From an uncultured Eubacteriales bacterium (GTDB lineage Bacteria > Bacillota > Clostridia > Peptostreptococcales > Anaerovoracaceae): a stretch of DNA of 61,306 bases. A program made the position numbers and the translations under genes. Location: the NCBI GenBank assembly GCA_900315895.1, contig ONAY01000009.1:1-61306 (forward strand). Reading direction: 5' to 3'. The notes beneath the pieces are model-generated. The model saw only the letters and a list, made by a program, of their open reading frames with translations. It did no database searches and was not told where the DNA came from. Shown here in pieces: positions 24,334 to 32,483 of the stretch. Each line of letters begins with the position of its first letter. Within the stretch, counting starts at the first letter, position 1.

Positions 24334-26829
24334 TTAGTTGTTCATGAGCCAGCCCTTGATGTCTGAAACTCCGCGATACTTCTCGAAGCCGTCACCGTTC
24401 TTGATGACCAGGGTGGGAGCCTGCTTGACTCCGAAGGTCTCTACAAGTTCCTTGTTCTCGTCAGCATTAAGAGCGGTGTACTTGATGCCGGCCTTGTCCA
24501 GAAGGACTGATGCTGCCTTGCAGTTGGGGCAGGTAGGTGTCTTGAAGAGATAGATCTCAGCATCAGATGGAACTTCCTGCTGAGCCTTGGGGGCTTCTTC
24601 AACCTTTGCTTCAGCCTGTGCCTGTGCATCCATGAATACTGCCTTGGGAGCAACCTGAGCGGCTACTGCGCCGTAAGCGATGCTGGCTGTTGCTGTTGCG
24701 GGCTCAACGTATATCGGTGTATCCACAGGTGCAGCGTTGGGACCGTGGTGTGTAAGTACGCTTCTTCCGATGTTGTACAGTCTGCGGTCCTTATACTCCT
24801 GAGCCTTACCGTCGTTCCAGTTCTGAACGGGACGATAGTATCCGGTGATACGGCTGTAAACCTCTGTCTTCTTGCCGCAGATGGGGCATGTGAAGGCTTC
24901 GCCTGAGATGTAACCGTGATCTCTGCAGACAGAGTAGGTGGGTGACATTGTGTAGTAGGGAAGCTTGTAGTTCTCTGCTATCTTGCGGACCAGCGTGGCT
25001 GCTGCCTTCCAGTCAGGAAGCTTCTCGCCCAGGAAGGCGTGGAATACGGTTCCTGATGTGTAGAGGGTCTGCAGATCGTCCTGAATGTCAAGAGCGGAGA
25101 AGATGTCCTCTGTATACCCCACGGGAAGGTGAGAAGAGTTGGTGTAATAAGGAGTTCCGTTCATGTTGGCTGTGATGATGTCCGGGAACAGCTCCTTATC
25201 GTGCTTAGCGAATCTGTATGTGGTGGATTCAGCAGGAGTAGCTTCCAGGTTGTACAGGTCTCCGTACTGCTCCTGATAGTCGGACAGACGCTCTCTCATA
25301 TGGTTCAGCACGTCTCTTGCGAAGCGCTGAGCTCTGGGGTCTGTCAGGTCAGCTCTAAGCCATCTGGCGTTTAAGGCTGCCTCGTTCATTCCCACGAGAC
25401 CGATGGTGGAGAAGTGGTTGTCAAAGGTGCCCAGATATCTCTTGGTGTAGGGATAGAGTCCCTGCTCCATGAGTTCAGTGATGACCGTACGCTTGGTCTT
25501 AAGGCTTCTGGCTGCGATGTCCATGAGCTTGTCCAGGCGCTCATAGAATTCCTTCTCGTCAGCTGAAAGATATGCCAGCTTGGGAAGGTTGATGGTTACG
25601 ACACCGATGGATCCTGTGGATTCGCCGGATCCGAAGAAGCCGCCGGATTTCTTTCTCAGTTCTCTCAGGTCCAGTCTCAGTCTGCAGCACATTGAACGTA
25701 CGTCACTGGGCTCCATGTCTGAGTTGATGTAGTTGGAGAAGTAAGGAGTACCATACTTGGCTGTCATCTCGAAGAGAAGCTTATTGTTCTCTGTCTCGCT
25801 CCAGTCGAAATCCTTGGTTATGGAGTAGGTGGGGATGGGATACTGGAATCCGCGGCCGTTGGCGTCTCCCTCGATCATGATCTCGATGAAGGCCTTGTTG
25901 ACCATGTCCATTTCCTTCTTGCAGTCGCCGTAGGTGAAATCACATTCCTTGCCGCCGACAATAGCGGGAAGGTTCTTGAGGTCGTTGGGAACTACCCAGT
26001 CAAGGGTGATGTTGGAGAAGGGAGCCTGAGTTCCCCATCTGGAAGGTGTATTAACACCGTATACGAAGGACTGGATGGCCTGCTTGACCTCTTTCTGAGT
26101 AAGGTTATCTATTTTAACGAAAGGTGCGAGGTATGTATCAAAAGATGAGAATGCCTGAGCTCCTGCCCACTCATTCTGCATTATTCCCAGGAAGTTGACC
26201 ATCTGGTTGCAGAGGGTGGAAAGGTGGTTGGCGGGGGAAGAGGTGATCTTGCCCGGAACACCGCCCAGACCTTCCTGGATGAGCTGCTTAAGGCTCCAGC
26301 CTGCGCAGTAGCCTGTGAGCATGGAAAGATCATGAAGGTGAAGGTCAGCGTTTCTGTGAGCGTTGGCCACTTCATCATCATAAACTTCGCTGAGCCAATA
26401 GTTGGCTGTGATGGCACCGGAGTTGGAAAGGATGAGACCTCCAACGGAGTATGTTACTGTGGAGTTCTCCTTGACACGCCAGTCGTTGATCTTAAGGTAA
26501 TTGTCTACCAGATCCTTGTAGTTGAGTACTGTGGAGTGGATGTTTCTTACCTTCTCACGCTGTCTTCTGTAGAGGATGTATGCCTTGGCTACGTCGGCAT
26601 AACCTGATTCAGAGAGAACCTTCTCAACGCTGTCCTGAATGTCTTCAACTGCGATCCTGTCGTCCTTGATCTTTTTCTCAAAGTCAGATGTGACGTGGAG
26701 AGAGATCAGATCTATCACGCTGGGGTGATACTGCTTGCCACAGGCTATGAAAGCCTTGGTGATGGCTTCTGATATCTTCTGGATGTTGAAATCCACTATC
26801 TTGCCATCTCTTTTGATTACCTGATACAT
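24334..26829 (-). CDS. nrdD: Anaerobic (class III) ribonucleoside-triphosphate reductase with fused glutaredoxin-like domain
   Basis: This 831-residue glycyl-radical enzyme makes dNTPs without oxygen. Residues 1-95 are an ATP-cone regulatory domain (MYQVIKRDGKIVDFN...). The central part is the barrel with cysteines in the CRLRLDLREL region. The C-terminal zinc site has two Cys pairs (one in CPICGKK), followed by the glycyl-radical loop RITGYYRPVQNWN. After an Ala/Pro/Gln-rich linker (about 690-750), residues 757-831 form a glutaredoxin-like domain with TPTCPNCKAA and a cis-Pro in QAPTLVIK. The fusion plus adjacent trxB points to thioredoxin-type electrons rather than formate. AGGAAGG precedes the ATG. 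NrdR boxes lie upstream. Confidence 0.93.
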   Translation of the reverse strand: MYQVIKRDGKIVDFNIQKISEAITKAFIACGKQYHPSVIDLISLHVTSDFEKKIKDDRIAVEDIQDSVEKVLSESGYADVAKAYILYRRQREKVRNIHSTVLNYKDLVDNYLKINDWRVKENSTVTYSVGGLILSNSGAITANYWLSEVYDDEVANAHRNADLHLHDLSMLTGYCAGWSLKQLIQEGLGGVPGKITSSPANHLSTLCNQMVNFLGIMQNEWAGAQAFSSFDTYLAPFVKIDNLTQKEVKQAIQSFVYGVNTPSRWGTQAPFSNITLDWVVPNDLKNLPAIVGGKECDFTYGDCKKEMDMVNKAFIEIMIEGDANGRGFQYPIPTYSITKDFDWSETENNKLLFEMTAKYGTPYFSNYINSDMEPSDVRSMCCRLRLDLRELRKKSGGFFGSGESTGSIGVVTINLPKLAYLSADEKEFYERLDKLMDIAARSLKTKRTVITELMEQGLYPYTKRYLGTFDNHFSTIGLVGMNEAALNARWLRADLTDPRAQRFARDVLNHMRERLSDYQEQYGDLYNLEATPAESTTYRFAKHDKELFPDIITANMNGTPYYTNSSHLPVGYTEDIFSALDIQDDLQTLYTSGTVFHAFLGEKLPDWKAAATLVRKIAENYKLPYYTMSPTYSVCRDHGYISGEAFTCPICGKKTEVYSRITGYYRPVQNWNDGKAQEYKDRRLYNIGRSVLTHHGPNAAPVDTPIYVEPATATASIAYGAVAAQVAPKAVFMDAQAQAEAKVEEAPKAQQEVPSDAEIYLFKTPTCPNCKAASVLLDKAGIKYTALNADENKELVETFGVKQAPTLVIKNGDGFEKYRGVSDIKGWLMNN

Positions 26830-26868
26830 TTTGATACCTTCCTGATTTATATTATTTCATAAAAATTT

Positions 26869-26964
26869 ACGGCCATTGAATGACCGTAAAAAGAATAGCA
26901 CCATAAATAGTGGATGTCAATACATTTTGTAAAGAAATTTACACGCATACACTATATCTTGTGG
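26869..26964 (-). promoter_or_regulatory. NrdR boxes and leader hairpin upstream of nrdD
   Basis: GCACCATAAATAGTGG (26898-26913) and ACACTATATCTTGTGG (26949-26964) both match the NrdR box pattern ACAC-A/T-rich-GTGT, and are 51 bases apart, close to five helical turns. A hairpin, TTTACGG/CCGTAAA with an inner CATT/AATG, sits at about 26869-26890 in the leader. NrdR repression of the anaerobic reductase is therefore likely. Confidence 0.65.
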
Positions 26965-26976
26965 TTTTGTGTTTTT

Positions 26977-27669
26977 TTAATCAACTCCGCGGATCTCCAC
27001 GTGATCCACGAATCTGCCTGCTTCCCAGGCAAAATCTTCAAGGCTCTCCTTTGATGCCGGGTTCAGTCCGCCGAAGGGAACGGTATCCCGGTCCGTAAAG
27101 TTCTGGAGATAGTAATTTTTTGCGCCCTGTATCAGCTTTCCTATCTCTGTGAAGTCCTCCTTCTGGTGGAACTCACTGACCACTGTGGTCCTGAATTCGT
27201 AATCGATGGAACTGTTTATGAGAAGGGAGATGCTCTCCTTGACCTTGCTTAGGTCGAAGCTTGCAAGGCCTGCGGTCATCGCATACTTTCCGGGACTGTT
27301 CTTGATATCCATGGCAACGTAGTCCACAAGGCCTCTGTCCAGTAACTCTTTAAGTACGGCAGGGTGGTTTCCGTTGGTATCAAGCTTTACAAGGAAGCCG
27401 AGATCCCTGATCTTCTTGATGAATTCAGGCAGGTCCTTATGGATGCAGGGTTCGCCTCCTGTGATGGCCACGCCGTCCAGGAGACCGTGCCGTTTTGATA
27501 AAAAATCGAAGAATTCATCTTCCTCGTACAAAACAGGGGCGGTCCCGTCCACCAGCTCGAAGTTATGGCAGAAGGGGCACCTGAAATCGCAGAGGCCCAG
27601 AAAGACCGTGCAGGCCACATGCCCCGGAAAGTCCAGAAGAGTCATTTTTTGAAGTCCGTATATTTTCAT
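26977..27669 (-). CDS. nrdG: Anaerobic ribonucleotide reductase-activating protein (radical SAM)
   Basis: This 230-residue radical SAM enzyme has the cluster motif C27-x3-C31-x2-C34 (CDFRCPFC), the AdoMet-binding TGGEP motif and KLDTNG. It generates the glycyl radical on NrdD. AAAGGAA precedes the ATG on the minus strand. It lies upstream of nrdD, separated by the NrdR boxes, and is instead joined to the DUF4037 and TPR genes by 19 bases, so it may be read from their promoter. Its length is at the upper end for NrdG and closer to the 'NrdG2'-type activases. Confidence 0.9.
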   Translation of the reverse strand: MKIYGLQKMTLLDFPGHVACTVFLGLCDFRCPFCHNFELVDGTAPVLYEEDEFFDFLSKRHGLLDGVAITGGEPCIHKDLPEFIKKIRDLGFLVKLDTNGNHPAVLKELLDRGLVDYVAMDIKNSPGKYAMTAGLASFDLSKVKESISLLINSSIDYEFRTTVVSEFHQKEDFTEIGKLIQGAKNYYLQNFTDRDTVPFGGLNPASKESLEDFAWEAGRFVDHVEIRGVD

Positions 27670-27688
27670 TTCGATTCCTTTCAGTAGT

Positions 27689-28630
27689 TTATATTGCAGC
27701 CAGGATGTGCATGTTCCTCAGTTCTCCGTCTCTGATCCTGTCGTTAACGGAATAGGCGTGCTTCTCAAGATCCTGGCAGATAGCATCTGTGAGACTTCTG
27801 TCCATAAGGCAGTCTATCACATCCGAAACGATGGTATCGATGACAGCTTCCTTATCGGAGACTGAATCGCCGCCGTTTCCCGTGGTGATGAGGTACTCTA
27901 GAAGATCCGCTTCCTCAGAGAACTTCGGAAGGCTCCTCATGGCGCGGAATCTCCACTTATAATAGGGCATGTACCGACCGTTCAGCAAAAATATTACATG
28001 GGAAGCGCTTTCACAGAAGTCGAACAGGGCAAGCTGCGCAGCTCCGGTCTCACCGTGAGAAATGCAGCGCCTGTAGTTGTACTGACCGGACTGGGCCATT
28101 AGAAGGAGGGAGGAGGCAAGTTTTTTGAGGAAAACATCCTCAGGGAAGAACCTGAGCTTCTCCCTGGCTTCTGTGATGGAACCTGAATTATCGAAGAAGA
28201 TCTTGCCGTTGGTAGCTTCGAGGAGGGACTGCTCGGGTATGGTGAGCCACTGGATCACATCCAGGTCCGCGTTACTTGTCCCAAGCTTCTCCTCAAGGAA
28301 GTCATTGATGGCAATGACACCGTGGCGGGACCCTCCTACGGGGCTGACCAGACTTCGTCTTAGCTCCATGTATTCCATTGGAAGCTTCTGATAGGCCCTT
28401 TCAAGAAGGAAGGCTGTGCGCCTGTCCAGCTTATCCTCACTGGGGATGAAGAGGCAGAAACCGGGCTCGAAGTCGTGATCACGAGACACTTCATCGTCGA
28501 ATCCGAAGCATTCCGAACCGCTTCCCATGAGGCCGGCAGCCAGAAGGGGAAGGACGTCCGGGAATTCGGCCTCCAGCATGGGCCTTCCGTATTCTTCAAA
28601 AAACTTTTCTGAGATCTCAAGCCCTTGCAT
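27689..28630 (-). CDS. DUF4037 domain protein (nucleotidyltransferase-like)
   Basis: This protein of 313 residues starts at the Met of MQGLEISEKFF, with GGAGGA about six bases upstream; a longer reading lies inside the TPR gene and is unlike protein. Near residues 47-60 it has SRDHDFEPGFCLFI, the DUF4037 hallmark, and upstream GLMGSGSECFGFDDE provides a GS-x-D-type nucleotidyltransferase loop. The rest is helical. It overlaps the TPR gene by 14 bases and precedes nrdG by 19, so the three are coexpressed. DUF4037 and TPR genes are often neighbours or fused in Clostridia (recalled). No biochemical function is known to me. Confidence 0.8.
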   Translation of the reverse strand: MQGLEISEKFFEEYGRPMLEAEFPDVLPLLAAGLMGSGSECFGFDDEVSRDHDFEPGFCLFIPSEDKLDRRTAFLLERAYQKLPMEYMELRRSLVSPVGGSRHGVIAINDFLEEKLGTSNADLDVIQWLTIPEQSLLEATNGKIFFDNSGSITEAREKLRFFPEDVFLKKLASSLLLMAQSGQYNYRRCISHGETGAAQLALFDFCESASHVIFLLNGRYMPYYKWRFRAMRSLPKFSEEADLLEYLITTGNGGDSVSDKEAVIDTIVSDVIDCLMDRSLTDAICQDLEKHAYSVNDRIRDGELRNMHILAAI

Positions 28631-29441
28631 AGAGTTCCTCCGCCTTGTTCTTAAGGTCTTCGGCTGTTTTGAAATATCCATAGTATGAAAAGACGGGGGC
28701 GCACTTCTCGAATACGAAGGCGATGTAGCCGTCCTCTGCGTCGTGATCCCGAAGCAGAGCCTCCTCGGCCTTGTCCAGGAGATCGTAGATCTTGGACTCG
28801 TTCTGCTCCATGCCGCCATCCTTTAAGAGGCAGTCAGCCATGTTGAGATAGGTTATGGCCTGCTCAAGCTCCCCTGCAGGGACTTCGGACATCTTTTCCA
28901 CGGCCTCTCTGAAGTATATCTTAGCGTGGGTGTAATCTTCCAGAGCGCAGCAGGTGAGCGCCATGTTGTTGTAGAGACCGCCCAAAAGAGAAGGGTCAGT
29001 GGATTCGTTTCCGATATAGACCTTGAGAGCCTTTAGGAAAAGTTCCATGGACATTTCGTTCTCATCGAAGGCATTCAGCGCCGTAGCAGCATTTACAAGG
29101 ACTGTGCCTGAGCTGATGGTTCCATTAAGTTCCAGTTTGTCCAGAAGGGCGAGGGCCTTATCGACCTGCTCCAGAGCCTTTTCCCTGTTGCCGGTCTTTC
29201 TGAAGTGACCGATGAGCTCGTTTCTGACGGTGAGCTCGCCTCTCAGATCTCCCAGATACTGTGCCTCGCTCAACCAATAGTTAAGGTGGCGCTCAGCACC
29301 TGCATAATCGCGCTTCGACATGTACTCGTCCATCTTTTCGATGACACGGTTCTGGTTTATATGTTTTGGCACGCCGCAGCTTCCGGCGGAAGTTCCGCAG
29401 CTCTCCTGATAATCTTCAAGTTTTAATGGTCCGTGATCCAT
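28617..29441 (-). CDS. Tetratricopeptide repeat protein
   Basis: This protein of 274 residues starts at ATG 29441 (minus strand) with AAGGA seven bases before. Residues about 45-270 are at least five TPR-like helix pairs (YAGAERHLNYWLSEAQ, NREKALEQVDKALALL, LGGLYNNMALTCCALED). The N-terminal 30 residues contain a Cys-Gly pair (SCGTSAGSCG) of unknown meaning. It is the first gene of an operon with the DUF4037 protein and nrdG, driven by the minus-strand -10 at 29500. It is probably a scaffold or regulator for the DUF4037 partner. Confidence 0.82.
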   Translation of the reverse strand: MDHGPLKLEDYQESCGTSAGSCGVPKHINQNRVIEKMDEYMSKRDYAGAERHLNYWLSEAQYLGDLRGELTVRNELIGHFRKTGNREKALEQVDKALALLDKLELNGTISSGTVLVNAATALNAFDENEMSMELFLKALKVYIGNESTDPSLLGGLYNNMALTCCALEDYTHAKIYFREAVEKMSEVPAGELEQAITYLNMADCLLKDGGMEQNESKIYDLLDKAEEALLRDHDAEDGYIAFVFEKCAPVFSYYGYFKTAEDLKNKAEELYARA

Positions 29442-29462
29442 TTCTGATCCTTTCTTATGTTC

Positions 29463-29538
29463 GCGAGGTTCACCTCGTAAGTTTAAACTATACATAATTA
29501 TTATACCAGTTGACAGCCATTTAATCATCAATTATATT
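29463..29538. promoter_or_regulatory. Divergent promoter pair between the TPR operon and the thermonuclease gene
   Basis: On the minus strand TATAAT (29500-29505) is preceded by TGG, an extended -10. On the plus strand TTGACA (29510-29515) and TATATT (29533-29538) are spaced by exactly 17 bases. The two promoters overlap back to back. A small hairpin, CGAGGT/ACCTCG, lies in the minus-strand leader near 29465-29478. Confidence 0.65.
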
Positions 29539-29615
29539 TTTTGAGTTCGCTATGGCTCAAAACATTTTATGATGATAGAATGGACATGCCGTATTGAAAC
29601 AGAGGGAATCACCGC

Positions 29616-30119
29616 ATGAAAAGAGTCATAGTATTGGTAATTTTAATACTGGTCGCCGTAGGGGTCACGGTATGGTACTATCAACGGCCGGAGGAACCTG
29701 TGGCTGAAAACGTCACAGAGGCCGTAGTTAACTATGTCATAGACGGAGATTCTCTGGATATAACATTTGAAGGGCAGGAGGAGAAACTCAGACTCATAGG
29801 AATCGATGCTCCCGAACGGTACAACGAGGACGGGTCTTCCAATGAGAATGGAAGGATAGTTCAGGAATTCGTGAAGCAGGCTCTTCCTCAGGGTACGGTC
29901 ATATACGTGGAGCTTGGAGAGCAGCAGAGAGACAATTACGGCAGGCTTCTCGGGTATGTGTACCGGGATAAGGGAGCCACACAGATGCTCAATCTGGAAC
30001 TTCTGGAACTTGGGTATTGTGATGTGCTTACCTTCGAACCAAATGATAAGTACGAAGACATGTTTATAAGGGCCCGGAATAAGGCAAAGCAGGAGGGAGC
30101 CGGGTTCTGGAAGGAATAG
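29616..30119 (+). CDS. Staphylococcal nuclease-family thermonuclease
   Basis: This 167-residue protein has an N-terminal hydrophobic helix (residues 4-22) that anchors or exports it. The SNase fold follows: VIDGDSLDI, RLIGIDAPE with the metal-binding aspartates, and a catalytic R in the YGRLLGYV region. Such Ca2+-dependent enzymes cut single- and double-stranded nucleic acids outside the cell. Residues 160-167 (GAGFWKE) are copied about 1 kb downstream just before the MATE gene. The ATG follows AGAGGGAATC. The terminator at 30149 closes it. Confidence 0.92.
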   Translation: MKRVIVLVILILVAVGVTVWYYQRPEEPVAENVTEAVVNYVIDGDSLDITFEGQEEKLRLIGIDAPERYNEDGSSNENGRIVQEFVKQALPQGTVIYVELGEQQRDNYGRLLGYVYRDKGATQMLNLELLELGYCDVLTFEPNDKYEDMFIRARNKAKQEGAGFWKE

Positions 30120-30148
30120 GGTGTTATTGTTTATATGGATGTACAGGA

Positions 30149-30177
30149 CAGGCTAAGGCCTGCCTTTTGTTTTTTTT
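30149..30177 (+). terminator. Terminator of the thermonuclease gene
   Basis: CAGGC and GCCTG pair around a short loop and are followed by a T-rich run (TTTTGTTTTTTT). Confidence 0.75.
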
Positions 30178-30186
30178 ATGTTTTTT

Positions 30187-30386
30187 TGAAAACGCATGTC
30201 CAATTCTTCAACTTTTTGAGGTTTATATCATAGAGGGGTAAAAAGAGAGGAGTGATGACATATGAAATAGTTTAAGGGAACGAGAAAGAATTGTTATTTA
30301 TGAAAATGAACCAATGGCAAATGACGAAGTGATTATCCCGTCATGGAAGAGTTTATGGTATAATACAAGTTAGGGAGTTATAAGAA
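30187..30386 (+). promoter_or_regulatory. Upstream region of the first small membrane-protein paralog
   Basis: GAAAACGCATGTCC (30188-30201) then CATAGAGGGG (30229-30238) match a block upstream of the paralog at 33.1 kb (GAAACC.ATGTCC ... TATAGAGGG), so both genes probably share an activator site and a -10. A six-codon open frame (ATG at 30254, TAA at 30272-30274) follows. A second extended -10, TGgTATAAT at 30356-30364, lies just before the gene. Confidence 0.45.
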
Positions 30387-30785
30387 ATGAGACGATTGAG
30401 AAATAGACATTGCGGTATTATCCTCATTTTGGCATTCATTGTGTGCACCATGTTCACCTGGGTCAGACCGGGTCCGGAATCTGCTGGATTAAGTCAAGCT
30501 GATCAGTTGGGATACGTAATTATTCCATTAGTCATTTGTTTTGTGGGAATATGGAATGACCATTTCAGGTTCAGATCCAGAGTGCTGCTGATTATAATGG
30601 GATACGTATTTCTTTATTTGTCGGTCTACATACTCATAGAAAACAGCGGCTTAATGATGAACATCGGCAAAATCGAACTGGATGAGGTTGTCACATGGCT
30701 TACCCCTGCGTTCTATGTGGCAATGGCAATAAGCGTTTTTTCATTTGTTGCAAATTTGATGTTTGTGCTAAAAAGTAAAAAGTAA
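30387..30785 (+). CDS. Small membrane protein, paralog 1
   Basis: This 132-residue protein has four hydrophobic helices. The first pair surrounds a strongly conserved TWVRPGPESAGLS segment, and SGLMMNIGKI lies between helices 3 and 4. These stretches are almost identical to the protein at 33149-33541, so the two are paralogs. I recognise no family function. Its codon use is AT-richer than its neighbours, consistent with a transferred or mobile pair. AGGGAGTT precedes the ATG at a slightly long spacing. Together with its promoter block it lies inside the segment bounded by the 29-bp direct repeat. Confidence 0.7.
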   Translation: MRRLRNRHCGIILILAFIVCTMFTWVRPGPESAGLSQADQLGYVIIPLVICFVGIWNDHFRFRSRVLLIIMGYVFLYLSVYILIENSGLMMNIGKIELDEVVTWLTPAFYVAMAISVFSFVANLMFVLKSKK

Positions 30786-30828
30786 TAACAACTAATAGAT
30801 GATTGTGGCAAATGGTAACACGTCATAT

Positions 30829-30872
30829 GAACCCCTGCGTAATGCTTTTAGAAGTGAACGCAGGGGGTTCTT
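30829..30872 (+). terminator. Terminator of membrane paralog 1
   Basis: GAACCCCTGCGT and ACGCAGGGGGTTC form a long stem, followed by TTCATG. The 300 bases between here and the MATE gene hold a promoter, a short unexplained hairpin (TAGTTCC/GGAACTA at 31027-31045) and the nuclease-tail remnant. Confidence 0.65.
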
Positions 30873-30948
30873 CATGTTGTGACACCTAAGTAAAAAAGTT
30901 TAAGTCAGAACTATGTGCGGAATGCCATTATCTTCTACACAACTTTTC

Positions 30949-30977
30949 TTGCCATCCTGGGCTCTCCCAAATATAAT
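30949..30977 (+). promoter_or_regulatory. Promoter of the second MATE gene
   Basis: TTGCCA (30949-30954) and TATAAT (30972-30977) are exactly 17 bases apart. Confidence 0.65.
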
Positions 30978-31058
30978 AGAGGGAACAAAGAGTATGGCGT
31001 AGTGCTCCACATAAATCTTTCTTTTTTAGTTCCTAATTGGAACTAGGGTGTATTATGA

Positions 31059-31106
31059 GCAAAACAAAAGACCAGACAGGAGGGAGCCGGGTTCTGGAAG
31101 GAATAA
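31059..31106 (+). pseudogene. C-terminal remnant of a second thermonuclease copy
   Basis: The frame AKQKTRQEGAGFWKE followed by TAA matches the end of the nuclease at 30119 (AKQEGAGFWKE), including 29 identical bases (30090-30118 and 31077-31105). The upstream codons differ, as expected for a diverged paralog rather than a simple copy. No start is present. Its last bases supply the AAGGAAT ribosome binding site and abut the MATE start. Confidence 0.6.
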
Positions 31107-32462
31107 ATGGGTAATAAAAGCATAACGAGGATGACCGAAGGGTCCATCTCGAAAAACATAATATTTTTTGCGATTCCCCTGTTTTGGGGGGCGCTTTTTC
31201 AGCAACTTTACAATGCATCAGACGCACTGATCGTGGGAAACTTCCTGGGAAATGAGGCATTGGCTGCGGTGAGCTCCTCGGGAAGCCTGATCTTCCTGAT
31301 GGTGGGCTTCTTTAACGGCATCGGCATCGGAGCAGGGGCAGTGACCGCCAGATTCTTCGGCGCAAAAAACTATACAGCCCTTAAGAAGGCCATACACACC
31401 ACCATAGCCTTCGGCTTGATCTGCGGTGCAGTGCTCACGTTGGTGGCGGAATTTCTGGCGCCACTGATCCTGGAACTGATAGGAACTCCGGAGGAAGTCA
31501 TGGTGAGATCCCTGGAGTACTTCCGATTCTATTTCTTTGGATCCATTGCCTTCGTTATGTACAATTTCCTCATGGGAATACTTCAGTCCCTGGGGGATAC
31601 CAGGCATCCTCTGATATATCTGGTGATCTCTTCAGGTATAAACATAGCTTTGGACCTGCTCTTTATAGCCGTGCTTGGGTACGGTGTGTGGTCTGCAGCC
31701 TGCGCCACTGCCATTGCGCAGGCAATAAGCGCCATACTGTGCTTTATCAAGCTGACAAAGCTTCCGGAAGAGTTCAGGGTGCGGATCAGGGACATAAAGA
31801 TCGATAAGACCATGCTGGGTCTCGTGGTGAGAAACGGCGTGCCTGCAGGGCTTCAAAACTCCCTGATATCGGTAGCAAACGTGTTCGTTCAGGCCAACAT
31901 AAACGCCTTCGGAGCAATGGCTGTGGCCGGGTCCGGCAGCTACCTTAAGATAGAAGGCTTTGCCTTCGTTCCTGTCATCTGCTTCTCCCAGGCTCTCACC
32001 ACATTCATCGGGCAGAACCTGGGTGCGAGAGAGTATGACAGAGCTAAGAGAGGTGCCAAGTTCGGTATCATCTGCTCCATGGGCATGGCGGAAGTCATAG
32101 GGATCGCAGTATTCCTTCTGGCGCCATTCCTGATCAGGATGTTCGGCGCGGATGAGGCATCGGTGGTCATAGGTGTGAAGCAGGCTCACGTGCAGTCGCT
32201 GTTCTTCTGCCTTCTGGCCTGTTCCCACTGTATGGCAGCTGTTCAGAGAGGTGCGGGAAGGAGCTTCGTACCAATGCTGGTCATGTTCGGAGTTTGGTGC
32301 GTGTTCAGAGTAGCATATATCTACACGATGGTAGGTATTTTCCACAGGATAGAGGTGGTATTCTCAGCATATCCTGTGACATGGACTATCAGCTCTCTGA
32401 TATTCCTTATAATTTTCCTTAAATCAGACTGGCTGCACGGCTTGGAAAAGCAGCGAGTGTAG
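31107..32462 (+). CDS. MATE family efflux transporter
   Basis: This 451-residue protein has about twelve membrane segments and the MATE start pattern (MTEGSISKNIIFFAIPLFWG, LYNASDALIVGNFLG). The second half starts near residue 230 (RNGVPAGLQNSL). It is only distantly similar to the MATE protein at the left edge, and belongs to the group with the ALAAVSSSGSL signature. It exports cationic compounds in exchange for Na+ or H+; the substrate is unknown. The ATG directly follows the stop of the nuclease remnant. msrA follows after 21 bases in the same transcript. Confidence 0.92.
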   Translation: MGNKSITRMTEGSISKNIIFFAIPLFWGALFQQLYNASDALIVGNFLGNEALAAVSSSGSLIFLMVGFFNGIGIGAGAVTARFFGAKNYTALKKAIHTTIAFGLICGAVLTLVAEFLAPLILELIGTPEEVMVRSLEYFRFYFFGSIAFVMYNFLMGILQSLGDTRHPLIYLVISSGINIALDLLFIAVLGYGVWSAACATAIAQAISAILCFIKLTKLPEEFRVRIRDIKIDKTMLGLVVRNGVPAGLQNSLISVANVFVQANINAFGAMAVAGSGSYLKIEGFAFVPVICFSQALTTFIGQNLGAREYDRAKRGAKFGIICSMGMAEVIGIAVFLLAPFLIRMFGADEASVVIGVKQAHVQSLFFCLLACSHCMAAVQRGAGRSFVPMLVMFGVWCVFRVAYIYTMVGIFHRIEVVFSAYPVTWTISSLIFLIIFLKSDWLHGLEKQRV

Positions 32463-32483
32463 GCAATTGGATCGGAGGCAGAG

